NCBI GenBank assembly: GCA_913060515.1
Contig: CAJXRZ010000001.1
Location: 200,001-264,000 of the forward strand
DNA length: 64,000 nucleotides
DNA from: an uncultured Pseudomonadota bacterium
GTDB taxonomy: Bacteria > Myxococcota_A > UBA796 > CAJQPC01
Reading direction: 5' to 3'
This document shows positions 46,647 through 55,276 of this stretch, one piece after another. Position numbers and translations under genes: made by a program. Positions within the stretch are counted from its first letter, which is position 1. The number at the start of each line of letters is the position of its first letter. A model generated the notes under the pieces. The model was given only the letters and a program-made list of their open reading frames with translations. It ran no database searches and was not told the origin of the DNA.

Positions 46647-47063
46647 ATGAAGAAGTACGCCCTGTGTCTACCCCTGCTGATTGGTGCTTTGTTCTCGATT
46701 AGCGCTTCGGCCGCCTCGGATGCGGAGCAAAACATGATTGTTGCCGGCGTTGAGTCGCTTGGAGAGGACTGGGACCTCGAGTTGGAGGGAAGAGAGGCGG
46801 TCGAGATGTCTTGCTCTACTACTGCTACGGATTTGCTCTGGGCGGCAGCGTGTATTGAGACCATCAAGGAGCGTGAAACCCTGAACAGGGAATACCAAGC
46901 TCTAAAGAAGGCGGCTCGAGATGCGAAGGACGGTGGTGACTCTGGAGAGTCAGCTCGCTTGCTCGATGAAGCCTTGGCAGTCAAACTTGAGATGAATGGG
47001 ATGGTTGAGCAATACAAGTTCTGCAAAGAGCTATTCGCCAAACTGTTGAAGAGGACGTTTTGA
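46647..47063 (+). CDS. Secreted small helical protein, first gene of the PDZ cassette
   Basis: A 138-residue protein with a normal signal peptide (MKKYALCLPLLIGALFSISASAA, probable cleavage after SASA). The mature part is helical and charged with three Cys; the segment DLLWAAACIETIKERETLNREYQALKKAARDAK looks like a coiled coil. TAGGAG is five bases before the ATG. A decayed relative is at 49666-49890 (TLLWADACIALQKEKDKL), which supports this being a real gene. It overlaps the next gene by four bases. GC content looks lower than in neighbouring genes. Family unknown. Confidence 0.75.
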   Translation: MKKYALCLPLLIGALFSISASAASDAEQNMIVAGVESLGEDWDLELEGREAVEMSCSTTATDLLWAAACIETIKERETLNREYQALKKAARDAKDGGDSGESARLLDEALAVKLEMNGMVEQYKFCKELFAKLLKRTF

Positions 47064-48118
47064 AGCGCATCGTTTCAGGGACTGCTGCACTCGCTGTCGT
47101 ACTGACGCTGCTCTACGCAGCGTCGAGGATGGACTCGCCGATGGACTCCGATCCCGAAACGGAGATGGCGTCCGTCCCCCAGAGTCCCGAGCATCCAGAG
47201 AAGACGGGTCAAGGTCTCCCGCCACCGCCACCGCCGCCCGCTCCTTCCAGTCCTGCAGATGCAGAGTTGCTTGAGAAGTTCGAAGCCTTGGTGGCCGATG
47301 ATCTGCACTGCCGCGTTCTCGGGGTCCCCATGGGCGCTTCAGGTCAGCTTCGTGTTGGCTTTGAGACCTTCAACGTCGATGTCTACAAGCCAGAGGTCGC
47401 ACTGATCGACCTGAGCGGCCACCTGGACTCCGGTTCGGGAGAGCTGCTCCTCGCAGGATTTGAGCCGCTCACGCTCTCTTGGACGCGCGATGAAGACAGC
47501 TTTACCTGCCATCCCAGCGAGCCGGTCTCGGCTGCTGGACCCTTTGGTATTGCTGGCCTTGTGGTCGACCCAGCCGGTCTGCCCTTGGACGGCGTTGAGG
47601 TGGTCGGCTGCGGGGAGAGCACCCGAAGCGAAAGCGGGTCCTTCTACTTGATTCGAAGCAACAACCAAGCGTGTGAGCTGCGCTTGCTTGGTTCAGTATC
47701 CGGAACCTTGGTCGTGGTCCCTGCAGCAGAAGAGGACTTGGACTTGGACGAGCTCACCTTGCCCGATGTTCCGGCCGCTGTCGGTCTGGACCTCAGCTTG
47801 GGGGTCCTGGCATTCCAGAGCGGCATGGAGAAGTCAGGATTTCAAGTGCTTCAAGTGCTGCCGGGTTCTCCGGCCGATCGGGCGGGCATCAAGGCCTTGG
47901 ACGTGGTTGTCTCTGTTGATGGAGAGGCGACAGCGGGCCGACATCCTGCTGCTCTCTTTGAGCGGCCACTGGGTCAGAGTCTGCGCCTGGAGTTGGGAGA
48001 CGGGCGTCTGGTCACTGTGACCACCGAGCCGCTGGCCGACTTGCTCCGTCAAGCTGGAGAGAGTCCAGAGACAATCCAGGCCACCGTTCGGGACCGTGGG
48101 ATTGGTGGTCAGTACTAA
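47060..48118 (+). CDS. PDZ-domain membrane-anchored protein, second gene of the cassette
   Basis: A 352-residue protein. The likely TTG start (47060) overlaps the previous TGA; GAGG is just upstream. Residues 1-22 (MKRIVSGTAALAVVLTLLYAA) are a signal anchor, followed by a Pro-rich linker (LPPPPPPPAPSSP) and a beta-rich region. Residues 170-230 (GIAGLVVDPAGLPLDGVEVVG) resemble a carboxypeptidase-regulatory-like domain. The C-terminal 110 residues are a PDZ domain (FQVLQVLPGSPADRAGIKALDVVVSVDGE) with a following tail, FERPLGQSLRLELGDG. No protease domain is attached. Two degraded relatives are in this window. Confidence 0.78.
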   Translation: MKRIVSGTAALAVVLTLLYAASRMDSPMDSDPETEMASVPQSPEHPEKTGQGLPPPPPPPAPSSPADAELLEKFEALVADDLHCRVLGVPMGASGQLRVGFETFNVDVYKPEVALIDLSGHLDSGSGELLLAGFEPLTLSWTRDEDSFTCHPSEPVSAAGPFGIAGLVVDPAGLPLDGVEVVGCGESTRSESGSFYLIRSNNQACELRLLGSVSGTLVVVPAAEEDLDLDELTLPDVPAAVGLDLSLGVLAFQSGMEKSGFQVLQVLPGSPADRAGIKALDVVVSVDGEATAGRHPAALFERPLGQSLRLELGDGRLVTVTTEPLADLLRQAGESPETIQATVRDRGIGGQY

Positions 48119-48131
48119 GTGGAGGGGTGGG

Positions 48132-48163
48132 GCAGCCAAGGCCATGGATCTGGCCCTGGCTGC
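48132..48163. terminator. Hairpin between the PDZ gene and the lectin-like gene
   Basis: GCAGCCAAGGCCA (48132-48144) and TGGCCCTGGCTGC (48151-48163) pair with one mismatch around a 6-base loop. The element lies between two convergent stop codons (48118 and 48172), and TGCTTCTCTC follows on the plus strand. A bidirectional terminator is likely. Confidence 0.55.
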
Positions 48164-48171
48164 TGCTTCTC

Positions 48172-49542
48172 TCAGCCCTCGCTGACCTCGTCGCAGACGA
48201 AGTTCTCGACCGTCAGGGCGTCGATGAGGTGGCGGTTGGTCTTGCTACCAGTCGCTGCGGTAAAGCCGACGTGCGCGGGGAAGGTGGTGATCTCCGGGAC
48301 CACCTGGTTGATGTACTCGATGCCGTCGATGGTCACGGTGACCTGCTGGCCGATGACTTCGACCTCCATGTCGTGCCATGCGCCGTCTTCCACGTCGTGA
48401 ATCTCAGCGAAGGCGACGCCGTTTCCGGTGGAAGCACCATCAATGACGATGGCCACGTGCTCGTTGCGGGTGGGCTCGGTGTAGCCGGGGTCGCCGGTGT
48501 TGTCCCAGGTGTCGATTTCGATGGACCAACCTGGCAAGCTTCCGTAGCCGATGCCGCCGCCGTTGGCGCCGACGTAGGTGCTCATGCGGGTCGTGTCGAT
48601 GGCCGTCAGGCTCAGTCCGTCCGCTCCTTGGCGGTCGCCGGCGTAGAAGCTGAATGCGATGGAGACGTTGTCCGAGTCCACGGTCTCAGCGGTCATGAAG
48701 GCGCTGCCCTTTTTGTAGGAGGAGGCTGTGGTCAACTCCACCCACTCGTTGGTGGCGTCCCAGTTGGCCGAGCCGCTGAAGTCCCAGGCCGCAAGGTCAA
48801 TGTTGTCCTCGGTGTAGCCTTCGTTCTGGCAGATCTCGAACTGCTCTTGCACAGCGTTTCCGCAGGTGTCGGTGGTCGTCAGGGTCACCGTGTGGTCGCC
48901 GCTGCTGCGCAGGGTGCCGTCCCAGCTGTGCTCGATAAGACCGCTGCTGTCTGCACCGTCGGTGCCAAGAACACCGTCAACATCCGAGCTCCACTCCACG
49001 TTCAGGAAGGTGGGGCTCTCATCGTCCTGGGCCATGGCCTCCAAGAGAGCGGAGGCGCCAGGAGCGACGACGGGAGGAATGCTGCCGAGGGTGAGGGTCG
49101 GTGCTTGGTCAGCGTCGCCCTGCAGACTCACCGTGATGGTGGCCATGTTCGGGTCGTTGGTCGTGAACTCCACCAGTCCGGCGCCGCCGGTGCTGCCGGG
49201 CGTGACGTAGATGTCGACGGTGCCGCCTGCGGGTACCTCGGTGGGTGGGGTTGCGATGGTCCAGTCACCGGTCACGGTGGGTGCGGACAGGGTCAGGGGG
49301 CCGCCACCGGAGTTGGAGATGGAGAACATCGCCTCGATGGCCTCGCAGTACAGACCAATTTCGACCACGTCGTGCGAGACCTTGGCGATGGGGCTGCCCA
49401 CCTCTCCGGTGTCTCCAGTGTCGTCATCACAATCACAGCAGCCTTCGCACAGAACGGTGTACTCGGGGGCCTCTCCGTCACAGGCGGCCAGCAGAGCCAA
49501 AAGGGGGGTGAGCATAAGGAGGGAAGCGGTCTTGGTAGCCAT
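48172..49542 (-). CDS. Lectin-like lipoprotein
   Basis: A 456-residue protein with a lipobox (LLALLAAC, residues 14-21) and an acidic, Cys-rich segment (CEGCCDCDDDTGDTGEVG). Residues 45-200 look like an immunoglobulin-type or choice-of-anchor repeat pair (STNDPN-type FTTNDPNMATITV and SLQGDAD). The C-terminal 200 residues (AAWDFSGSANWDATNEWVEL, FYAGDRQGADGLSLTAID, PGWSIEIDTWDN, RNEHVAIVIDG) have the pattern of L-type lectin-like domains, so carbohydrate binding at the cell surface is likely. The start at 49542 has GGAG upstream. A TCCCACGT/ACGTGGGA palindrome (49618-49640) lies 75 bases upstream and may be an operator. Confidence 0.8.
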   Translation of the reverse strand: MATKTASLLMLTPLLALLAACDGEAPEYTVLCEGCCDCDDDTGDTGEVGSPIAKVSHDVVEIGLYCEAIEAMFSISNSGGGPLTLSAPTVTGDWTIATPPTEVPAGGTVDIYVTPGSTGGAGLVEFTTNDPNMATITVSLQGDADQAPTLTLGSIPPVVAPGASALLEAMAQDDESPTFLNVEWSSDVDGVLGTDGADSSGLIEHSWDGTLRSSGDHTVTLTTTDTCGNAVQEQFEICQNEGYTEDNIDLAAWDFSGSANWDATNEWVELTTASSYKKGSAFMTAETVDSDNVSIAFSFYAGDRQGADGLSLTAIDTTRMSTYVGANGGGIGYGSLPGWSIEIDTWDNTGDPGYTEPTRNEHVAIVIDGASTGNGVAFAEIHDVEDGAWHDMEVEVIGQQVTVTIDGIEYINQVVPEITTFPAHVGFTAATGSKTNRHLIDALTVENFVCDEVSEG

Positions 49543-49617
49543 GGTGTTGTCTCCGAAATTGTGCTGGGCTGAAGTGCCCTTCGAGAGACAAGGTAGAGGG
49601 TCAAGCTGGCGTTGAAA

Positions 49618-49640
49618 TCCCACGTCGGTCCTACGTGGGA
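49618..49640 (-). promoter_or_regulatory. Palindrome upstream of the lectin-like gene
   Basis: TCCCACGT (49618-49625) and ACGTGGGA (49633-49640) are perfect inverted repeats around seven bases, in the space between the lectin-like start (49542) and the decayed cassette. It may be an operator of the lectin-like gene or a terminator; I cannot tell which. Confidence 0.35.
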
Positions 49641-49665
49641 GGGAACCCCTGGGGGAGCTGGGAAG

Positions 49666-49890
49666 CTGGGTTTCGGCCGATTCCACCTCCTCGAAGATTT
49701 CGACTGGGCCGATGACTTTGGCTGCCACGAAGACTTTGTTCTGGAGGACTTCGAGGGTGATGAGGCGAGTGTGGAGTACTCGAAGTACTAGGAGCGGTTT
49801 GGACCCGCGACGCTCCTGTGGGCTGACGCTTGCATTGCGCTACAGAAGGAGAAGGACAAGCTTCGGAAGATGATTAATCTTGAAGAGCAG
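49666..49890 (+). pseudogene. Decayed copy of the secreted helical gene (cassette gene 1)
   Basis: One frame reads FHLLEDFDWADDFGCHEDFV and on to EYSKY, then a TAG stop (49789-49791), then ERFGPATLLWADACIALQ and KEKDKLRKMINLEEQDRACV. The second part matches DLLWAAACIETIKERETLNR of the protein at 46647-47063. The in-frame TAG and absence of a start codon mark it as broken. It is followed directly by a broken copy of the PDZ gene, so the whole two-gene cassette was duplicated and has decayed. Confidence 0.65.
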
Positions 49891-49894
49891 GACA

Positions 49895-50254
49895 GAGCAT
49901 GCGTAGAAACATCGCTTTCGCCTTTGGGTAGTGTGTCCTGGTTGTTGTGCTTCTGGGTGCGTTTTGGGTTCTCCGTCTAGGAGATCTCGACCGCTCCTGT
50001 ACAGTTCACGAGCCGCTACGACAAGCCTCTTCCTCCCCCTCCCAGCCTGGACACGCCCCTCCGTCGAATGACCGCGGAGGAGTACTGCCGAGCTCTTCGA
50101 TGTGGGTTTGGGAGACCAGGTCAGCGTCACGCTGGAAGACGGTCGCCAGCTCGCTCTGACCGCTGTCGCCATGGAGCAGCTCTACGAGGACTCTGGAACG
50201 GCCCCCCAGGACATCGGGGAGAAGCTGGAGAGCCAGGGTGGCTGGTACTGGGCG
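49895..50254 (+). pseudogene. Decayed copy of the PDZ gene (cassette gene 2)
   Basis: It starts MRRNIAFAFG followed by an in-frame TAG, then CVLVVVLLGAFWVLRL, which resembles a signal anchor. A frameshift gives KPLPPPPSLDTPLRRM then TAEEYCRALRCG, comparable to the Pro-rich linker of the intact protein. A second frameshift gives LGDQVSVTLEDGRQLALTAV, then MEQLYEDSGTAPQDIGEKLE, matching the tail of the PDZ protein (LGQSLRLELGDGRLVTVTTE). A large internal part (beta-rich and PDZ core) is missing. One stop plus two frameshifts make function very unlikely. It abuts the stop of the exporter adaptor gene on the other strand. Confidence 0.7.
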
Positions 50255-51331
50255 CTACTGCCGCTTGATGACCTCGCCGGCGCCTACCCCGCCCAAGATC
50301 TCCGTGCGGATCCCGTCGCTGAGCCCCAGCTCCACAGCCCGCTTTTCAAAGATGCCTTCCTGAGCGCCCTGAACCTCTACGAAGGTGGCCCCATCTTCAA
50401 AGAGCAGGGTCGCCTCGTTCAGGGTCAGTACCTGGTCTCGCCGCTCCAGGACGATGTCGGCGTTCGCGCTCACGCCGGCCCGCACGAAGGTGCCCTCCTG
50501 CTCGGTCACGGCGGCCTTGATCTCAAAGAGAACGGCGCCGCCTTCCTCCAGGCCCTTTGGCGCGATGTACTCCAGGGTCCCTTGGAACTTCTTGTCTGGG
50601 TAGGCGCCAATCTTGATGGAGAGCGGCAGGCCCTCGCTGATCTGTCCGACTTCGCTCTCGTCCACGGTGCCTTGGAAGATCAGGTCGGTCATGTCGGCGA
50701 TCTCGGCGATGGTGGTCCCCTCGTTGAAGGTGTTGGCCTCGATGACGGACTGGCCCTCCTTGACGGGTACGGAGAGGACCATGCCGCCGACGGTGGCCCG
50801 CACCTGGGTGCGCACCTCTCCTCCTCCAGAGGAGGCGCCCTTTCGGATGATGCTCAGGGTGTCGTTGGCCCCTCTCAAGCTCTCCTTGGCCAGGGCCAGA
50901 TCGGTCTGTGCTTGATCGAGGGCAGCTTGGGAGACGGCACCCTTGGACACCATGCCTCTGACCCGCTCCTCTTCACGCTCGGCCTCGGCCAGACGAATAC
51001 GGGCCGATCCCACAGACGAGGACGCGTTGGCCAGCTGACCGGAGTCGGGCACCACCTGGATTTCTGCGAGCAGATCGCCGCGTTTGACGGTCTCTCCGGG
51101 CTCCACGTGCAGCACCGAGATCAGGCCGCTGACCTGGGGCTTGATGGCCACCTCGTTGCGGGGAACGATGGCGCCTGTGGCCACGGTCTTGCGCACGATG
51201 TCCGCGATCTCGGTGGACTCGGTCTGCACCTCTTCGGGGCGCTCCTGGCCTTGTTTCCACAAGAAGCCCAGGGTGCCGATGAAGAGGACCACGATGGCCA
51301 GAACAGCCAGGATGGGGAGGGTGCGTTTCAT
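50255..51331 (-). CDS. Membrane-fusion protein of a MacA/HlyD-type exporter
   Basis: A 358-residue adaptor. The start at 51331 (MKRTLPILAVLAIVVLF) gives a normal signal anchor. The lipoyl-like hairpin (GLISVLHVEPGETVKRGDLLAEI), the coiled-coil hairpin (ANASSSVGSARIRLAEAEREEE and QAALDQAQTDLALAKESL) and the beta-barrel (TVDESEVGQISEGLPLSIKI) are in the expected order. It should link the inner-membrane permeases to an outer-membrane channel. It lies 4 bases after the second permease gene. No outer-membrane channel gene adjoins it. Confidence 0.92.
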   Translation of the reverse strand: MKRTLPILAVLAIVVLFIGTLGFLWKQGQERPEEVQTESTEIADIVRKTVATGAIVPRNEVAIKPQVSGLISVLHVEPGETVKRGDLLAEIQVVPDSGQLANASSSVGSARIRLAEAEREEERVRGMVSKGAVSQAALDQAQTDLALAKESLRGANDTLSIIRKGASSGGGEVRTQVRATVGGMVLSVPVKEGQSVIEANTFNEGTTIAEIADMTDLIFQGTVDESEVGQISEGLPLSIKIGAYPDKKFQGTLEYIAPKGLEEGGAVLFEIKAAVTEQEGTFVRAGVSANADIVLERRDQVLTLNEATLLFEDGATFVEVQGAQEGIFEKRAVELGLSDGIRTEILGGVGAGEVIKRQ

Positions 51332-51335
51332 GAAG

Positions 51336-52589
51336 TCACTCAGCGCGAAGGGCTTCGACAGGGGAGATGGCGGCGGCTCGGCGGGCGGGAACCCAGGCTG
51401 CAAGCGCGCCCGCAAAAAGTAGACAGATGCCGGAGATCAGCACCAGATTGAGCTCGACTTGGGGGTTGCCCAGAGTCGGATTGTCCGCGCCGACCAGCCA
51501 GCGGGAGAGCTCCAGAAAGGCCACACCGATGACCAGGCCGGCGTAGCCAGCGACGCCGACGAGCACCATGGCCTCGCGCAGGATCATGCGAATGACCTGG
51601 CCCTGGGTGGCCCCCAAGGCTCGGCGCAGGCCAATCTCGGAGGTGCGCTCGCGCACCGTGACGAGCAGGATGTTGCTCACCCCCACCACACCCGAGAGCA
51701 GGGTGAAGGAGCCGACAATGACCACAAAGAGGCGGATTCCGGCGAAGGTGGCTTGGAGCTGACGCCACTCCTCTTCGGCGTTGTAGGAGCCGATGGCGGG
51801 CTCATCGTCGGGGTGGATGCGGTGGCGCTTGGCCAGAAGCTGCCGCACCTCCTCTTCTAGGGCCACGGCGCTGGCATCAGGCTGGCCGGTCAGTGCGATC
51901 CAGCCCACCGAGTCCCCGATGTTGAAGGCCCGCTGGAAGGTGGCGAAGGGGATGTGGATGGTGCTCTCGGCCCGCTCGCCGGTATCGCCGCTCTGGCGGG
52001 AGTCGAAGACGCCCACGACCCGGAACCACACCCCGTTGCACTGGATGCTGTCGCCCACAGGGTCGACCTCTCCCCAGAACTCCTTGGCCACCTGGGCGCC
52101 GATCACGGCCACCTTGCGCTCTTGCTCCATGTCCAAGGGGTTGATGAAGCGCCCCGAGCGCATGGACATGGGCTGAATCCGCTTCAGATCCGGCGCATCG
52201 CCCATGACCTGGAAGGCCCCGGTCTTGCCGTTGCCGACGATCTCCGTACGGTTTCGGAAGCCGCCAAGCTGCATGCGCGGGACCAGGACCTCGATTCCAC
52301 TGACCTCGTTCCGAATCGCAGGCAAGTCGGCGTTCTTAAAGTCCACTTCTCGGCCCGGGCGCATGCCTCGGTATGCCAGCGAAGTGCTCTGACTCCACAC
52401 AAACACCGCGTTGCTGGAGCGCCCGCCCAGGCTGTTGGCCACCCCGCGCTCCAAGCCCTTTCCAAAACCGGCCATGAGGAGGAGCATGAACATGCCCCAG
52501 AACACCCCGCCCATCGTAAGAAGAGTGCGCAGGCGGTTGCGGCGAACCACCTCCCAGACCTCCAGCCATGTGTCCAGTGCCATGCTCAT
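51336..52589 (-). CDS. MacB-like ABC transporter permease 2
   Basis: A 417-residue permease. One N-terminal membrane helix (TLLTMGGVFWGMFMLLLMAGFG) is followed by a roughly 230-residue MacB periplasmic core domain and three C-terminal FtsX-type helices, with the typical VVGVSNILLVTVRERTSEIGLRRALGAT loop. It has no ATPase domain. The start at 52589 (MSMALDTW) overlaps the stop of permease 1 by four bases (ATGA); ATG at 52583 is an alternative. The two permeases probably form a heterodimer. Confidence 0.9.
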   Translation of the reverse strand: MSMALDTWLEVWEVVRRNRLRTLLTMGGVFWGMFMLLLMAGFGKGLERGVANSLGGRSSNAVFVWSQSTSLAYRGMRPGREVDFKNADLPAIRNEVSGIEVLVPRMQLGGFRNRTEIVGNGKTGAFQVMGDAPDLKRIQPMSMRSGRFINPLDMEQERKVAVIGAQVAKEFWGEVDPVGDSIQCNGVWFRVVGVFDSRQSGDTGERAESTIHIPFATFQRAFNIGDSVGWIALTGQPDASAVALEEEVRQLLAKRHRIHPDDEPAIGSYNAEEEWRQLQATFAGIRLFVVIVGSFTLLSGVVGVSNILLVTVRERTSEIGLRRALGATQGQVIRMILREAMVLVGVAGYAGLVIGVAFLELSRWLVGADNPTLGNPQVELNLVLISGICLLFAGALAAWVPARRAAAISPVEALRAE

Positions 52590-53818
52590 CCGCGCAGTGC
52601 CTCGACTGGGGGAATGGCGGCGGCCCGTCTTGCAGGAAACCATCCGGCTAGGGCCCCGGCGAGCACCACAAGCGCAGTCGCAATGAGCACCGCCTGGGCA
52701 TCCACGCTGGGGTCTCTCAGGTAGTCGTTCTCCGGCATCCACTTCTGGAGGGAGGCGACGACGAGCACCCCCAAGCCCAATCCGGTGCAGCCCGCCAACA
52801 GGGTGAGTCCGACGGCCTCTCTGAGAATCATCACCACAAGCGAGGTCGGTGTGGCGCCCAGTGCCTTGCGCAGCCCCAGCTCACGGGTGCGCTCCTGCAC
52901 ACTGATGAGCATGATGTTGGAGACGCCGACCACCCCGGCCAGTAGGGTGCCCAGCCCCACCGCCCAGGTAAAGACGCGAACCTGGGTAAAGACTGCTTGA
53001 ACCTCAGCAAAGCTGACCAGGTTGTTTCGCACGCGCAGGGCCCGTGGGTCCTCGGGATCAAAGCGCAGGCGCTCCCCCAAGTCCTTGCGCATGCGCGTCT
53101 CCAAGGCCTCTCCAGCCTCGGCATCCAGCTCTGCCGGCACCGTGAACATCAGCTGGTCGATGCGCTCCCCGGCCCCAAAGACCACCTGGGCAGTGCTCAA
53201 GGGCAGGTAGAACATGTTGGTCTCGCGAGAGCTGCCGTCGTCGTCAAAGACCCCCACCACCTTCCAGCTCGAGCCGGCGATGGTGAGCTGTTGGCCGATG
53301 GGCTCCTCGCCGTTCAAGAACAGGAACTCCACCACCGGCTTGCCGATGACCACGACCTTGCGGCGCTGCTCCAAATCCAAGTCGTTGATGAAGCGCCCGG
53401 AGATCACCTGGGTGTTCTCGGTGTACTGGTGTTCGGGGTGGCTGGCCCGCATCGAGAACATGCCGGTGCGTGCGCCGAAGCGGACCGACATGCTGCGCGA
53501 GCTGTTGCGGCCGGTGGCGTGGATCACCTGATCCTGCGTCTCCAACCAGTCGTAGTCCGCGTTCTCCGTGATGACTTGGCGGCCCTTGTTCAGGCCCTTG
53601 TAGGGCCTTGAGGTCACCCCGGGGTAGAGCCACAGGCTGTTCATCGCATCATCGCGGTACTGGTAGCGCAGGTTGTTCTCCAGCCCCTTTCCGGCTGCCA
53701 GCAGCACGACGAGCATGAAGATGCCCCAGGCCACGGACGCGGCGGTGCTCAGCGTACGAAAGCCGCTGGAGAACCAGGTCTCAATGACCTCGCGCCACTG
53801 CTCGATCCAGTCCATCAT
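52586..53818 (-). CDS. MacB-like ABC transporter permease 1
   Basis: A 410-residue FtsX/MacB-type permease with the same layout as permease 2: one N-terminal helix (LSTAASVAWGIFMLVVLLAAG), periplasmic core domain, then three helices ending in LAGWFPARRAAAIPPVEALRG. The VVGVSNIMLISVQERTRELGLRKALGAT loop is present. The start is ATG at 53818 or the next codon (53815); no strong ribosome site is seen. The frame extends upstream to 54247 only through antisense of the ATPase gene. Confidence 0.9.
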   Translation of the reverse strand: MMDWIEQWREVIETWFSSGFRTLSTAASVAWGIFMLVVLLAAGKGLENNLRYQYRDDAMNSLWLYPGVTSRPYKGLNKGRQVITENADYDWLETQDQVIHATGRNSSRSMSVRFGARTGMFSMRASHPEHQYTENTQVISGRFINDLDLEQRRKVVVIGKPVVEFLFLNGEEPIGQQLTIAGSSWKVVGVFDDDGSSRETNMFYLPLSTAQVVFGAGERIDQLMFTVPAELDAEAGEALETRMRKDLGERLRFDPEDPRALRVRNNLVSFAEVQAVFTQVRVFTWAVGLGTLLAGVVGVSNIMLISVQERTRELGLRKALGATPTSLVVMILREAVGLTLLAGCTGLGLGVLVVASLQKWMPENDYLRDPSVDAQAVLIATALVVLAGALAGWFPARRAAAIPPVEALRG

Positions 53819-53837
53819 CGGAGGCGTTTCGACCGCA

Positions 53838-54506
53838 TCAGAGCTCGTCCACGATGCGGCCGTCCCGCAGGTAGATCGTGCGCTGCATGCGCTCCGCGAT
53901 GTCTGGCTCGTGGGTGACCACGACCAGAGTGATGCCGCTCTGTTGGACCTCGTCCAAGAGATCCATGATCTCGTGGCTGGTCGCCGTGTCCAAGGCCCCG
54001 GTGGGCTCGTCGGCCAAGATGACCTTGGGGTTGGAGACCAGGGCGCGCGCGATCGCCACGCGCTGTTTCTGACCACCAGAGAGCTGCGAGGGCCGGTGGT
54101 CTCCGCGGTCGCCCAGACCCACCCGCTCCAGCATCGCTCTGGCTTGCGCCATGCGCTCGGCGCGCCGGACCTGCTGGTAATACAGGGGCAAGGCGACGTT
54201 CTCGATGGCGTCTTTGGTCTCCAGCAGGTTGAAGGACTGGAAGACAAAGCCCAAGGTGCGCGAGCGAATGCCCGCCGAGTCCACCTCCGGCAGGTCCTTC
54301 ATGTCTTGATCGGCCAGCAGGTAGCTGCCCTCATCAAAGCCATCGAGCAGGCCCAGCACATTGAGCAGGGTGCTCTTGCCTGAGCCGGAGCTGCCCATGA
54401 TCGCGACCGATTCCCCGGGTCGGATGTGTAGATCCAGGCCCTTGAGAACCTCCAGACGACCGCCTCCAGAGGCGTAGCTTTTGCGCAGTCCGCTCAGCTT
54501 GATCAC
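53838..54506 (-). CDS. ABC transporter ATP-binding protein (MacB/LolD type)
   Basis: A 222-residue ATPase of the MacB/LolD group. Walker A is GSSGSGKST, the Q-loop is in FVFQSFNLL, the signature is LSGGQKQR and Walker B is VILADEPTGALD; the switch His is in VVVTHEPD. The GTG start at 54506 is chosen because GGTGGAG lies upstream; TTG at 54527 is an alternative. Unlike fused MacB, the ATPase is separate from the two permeases, a LolCDE-like layout. It is the first gene of the four-gene exporter operon. Confidence 0.93.
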   Translation of the reverse strand: MIKLSGLRKSYASGGGRLEVLKGLDLHIRPGESVAIMGSSGSGKSTLLNVLGLLDGFDEGSYLLADQDMKDLPEVDSAGIRSRTLGFVFQSFNLLETKDAIENVALPLYYQQVRRAERMAQARAMLERVGLGDRGDHRPSQLSGGQKQRVAIARALVSNPKVILADEPTGALDTATSHEIMDLLDEVQQSGITLVVVTHEPDIAERMQRTIYLRDGRIVDEL

Positions 54507-54550
54507 GACAACTCCACCACAGGGCAACCGTTAGCCGGTACGCTGCGTGT

Positions 54551-55276
54551 ATGTGGTTCTTCTTGGTCGGGTGTTTGCAACAAGAGTCGGATCCCGTGCA
54601 GACGGATCCCCCGCCGGAGCTTCCGGAGCCCGTGGCCTCGACGGTGGAAGAGGTGCCAGATGTGCCCGTTGACGAGCCCGCTACAGGGTCCGAGATAGCG
54701 CCGGAGAGGCAACGCTTGCTCTCTCTACTGGACTCCCTGCCCCCGGAGAGCCTTGGCCAAGTCGCCGCATACGCACCCGGTGGCGGGACCGAGGCCGGAC
54801 TGGCGGTTCCTCTGCTCCAGCCGGTCACCGTGGCTGGGGTTCCTTGCACGGGGACCCTGCTGCTCGAAGATGCTGGCGCTGGCGGCTGCAAGCTCAGCGC
54901 CGACCACGCCTTCGGCGAGCTCACCCTTCGCCGAGGCGCCCAAGTGGGCTTTTGGTGGGAGCAAGGCCGCATTCAGCGCTTCACCTTCTTTGATGTGGAG
55001 CCGCCTCAGGAGCGCATCGCCTTTGAAGGGGTGCTGTGCATGAACGCCGCCACCCTCCACGCCACCGGGCACGTACAGCGCTGTGTGTTGGCCAAGAAAC
55101 GCGGTGTGGACGGGGTGGTGGTTCCGGAGAGCGCGGAGATCATGCTCAACGATGTTGGGGAGCTGACCGGCGTGGTGCTGTATGAGCCGACCTTGCTCGA
55201 CGGCCGCCAACATCAACCGGGCACCGTGCTCTTCCAGGATGGCACTCTGGCCGATGTGCTGGTGGGGCAGTTTTGA
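54551..55276 (+). CDS. Lipoprotein of unknown function (MWFFLVGC start)
   Basis: A 241-residue protein with a seven-residue leader (MWFFLVG) before Cys 8, no basic residue, then a Pro/Glu/Val-rich acidic linker to about residue 50. The C-terminal 180 residues are beta-rich with Cys residues (TVAGVPCTGTLLLEDAGAGGC, FEGVLCMNAATLHATGHVQRC) and short repeats of V-x-G-V-x-L type (DGVVVPESAEIMLN, LTGVVLYE). It is divergent from the exporter ATPase and overlaps the protease gene by one base. Function not recognised; it might be a substrate of the exporter, which is inference. Confidence 0.7.
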   Translation: MWFFLVGCLQQESDPVQTDPPPELPEPVASTVEEVPDVPVDEPATGSEIAPERQRLLSLLDSLPPESLGQVAAYAPGGGTEAGLAVPLLQPVTVAGVPCTGTLLLEDAGAGGCKLSADHAFGELTLRRGAQVGFWWEQGRIQRFTFFDVEPPQERIAFEGVLCMNAATLHATGHVQRCVLAKKRGVDGVVVPESAEIMLNDVGELTGVVLYEPTLLDGRQHQPGTVLFQDGTLADVLVGQF

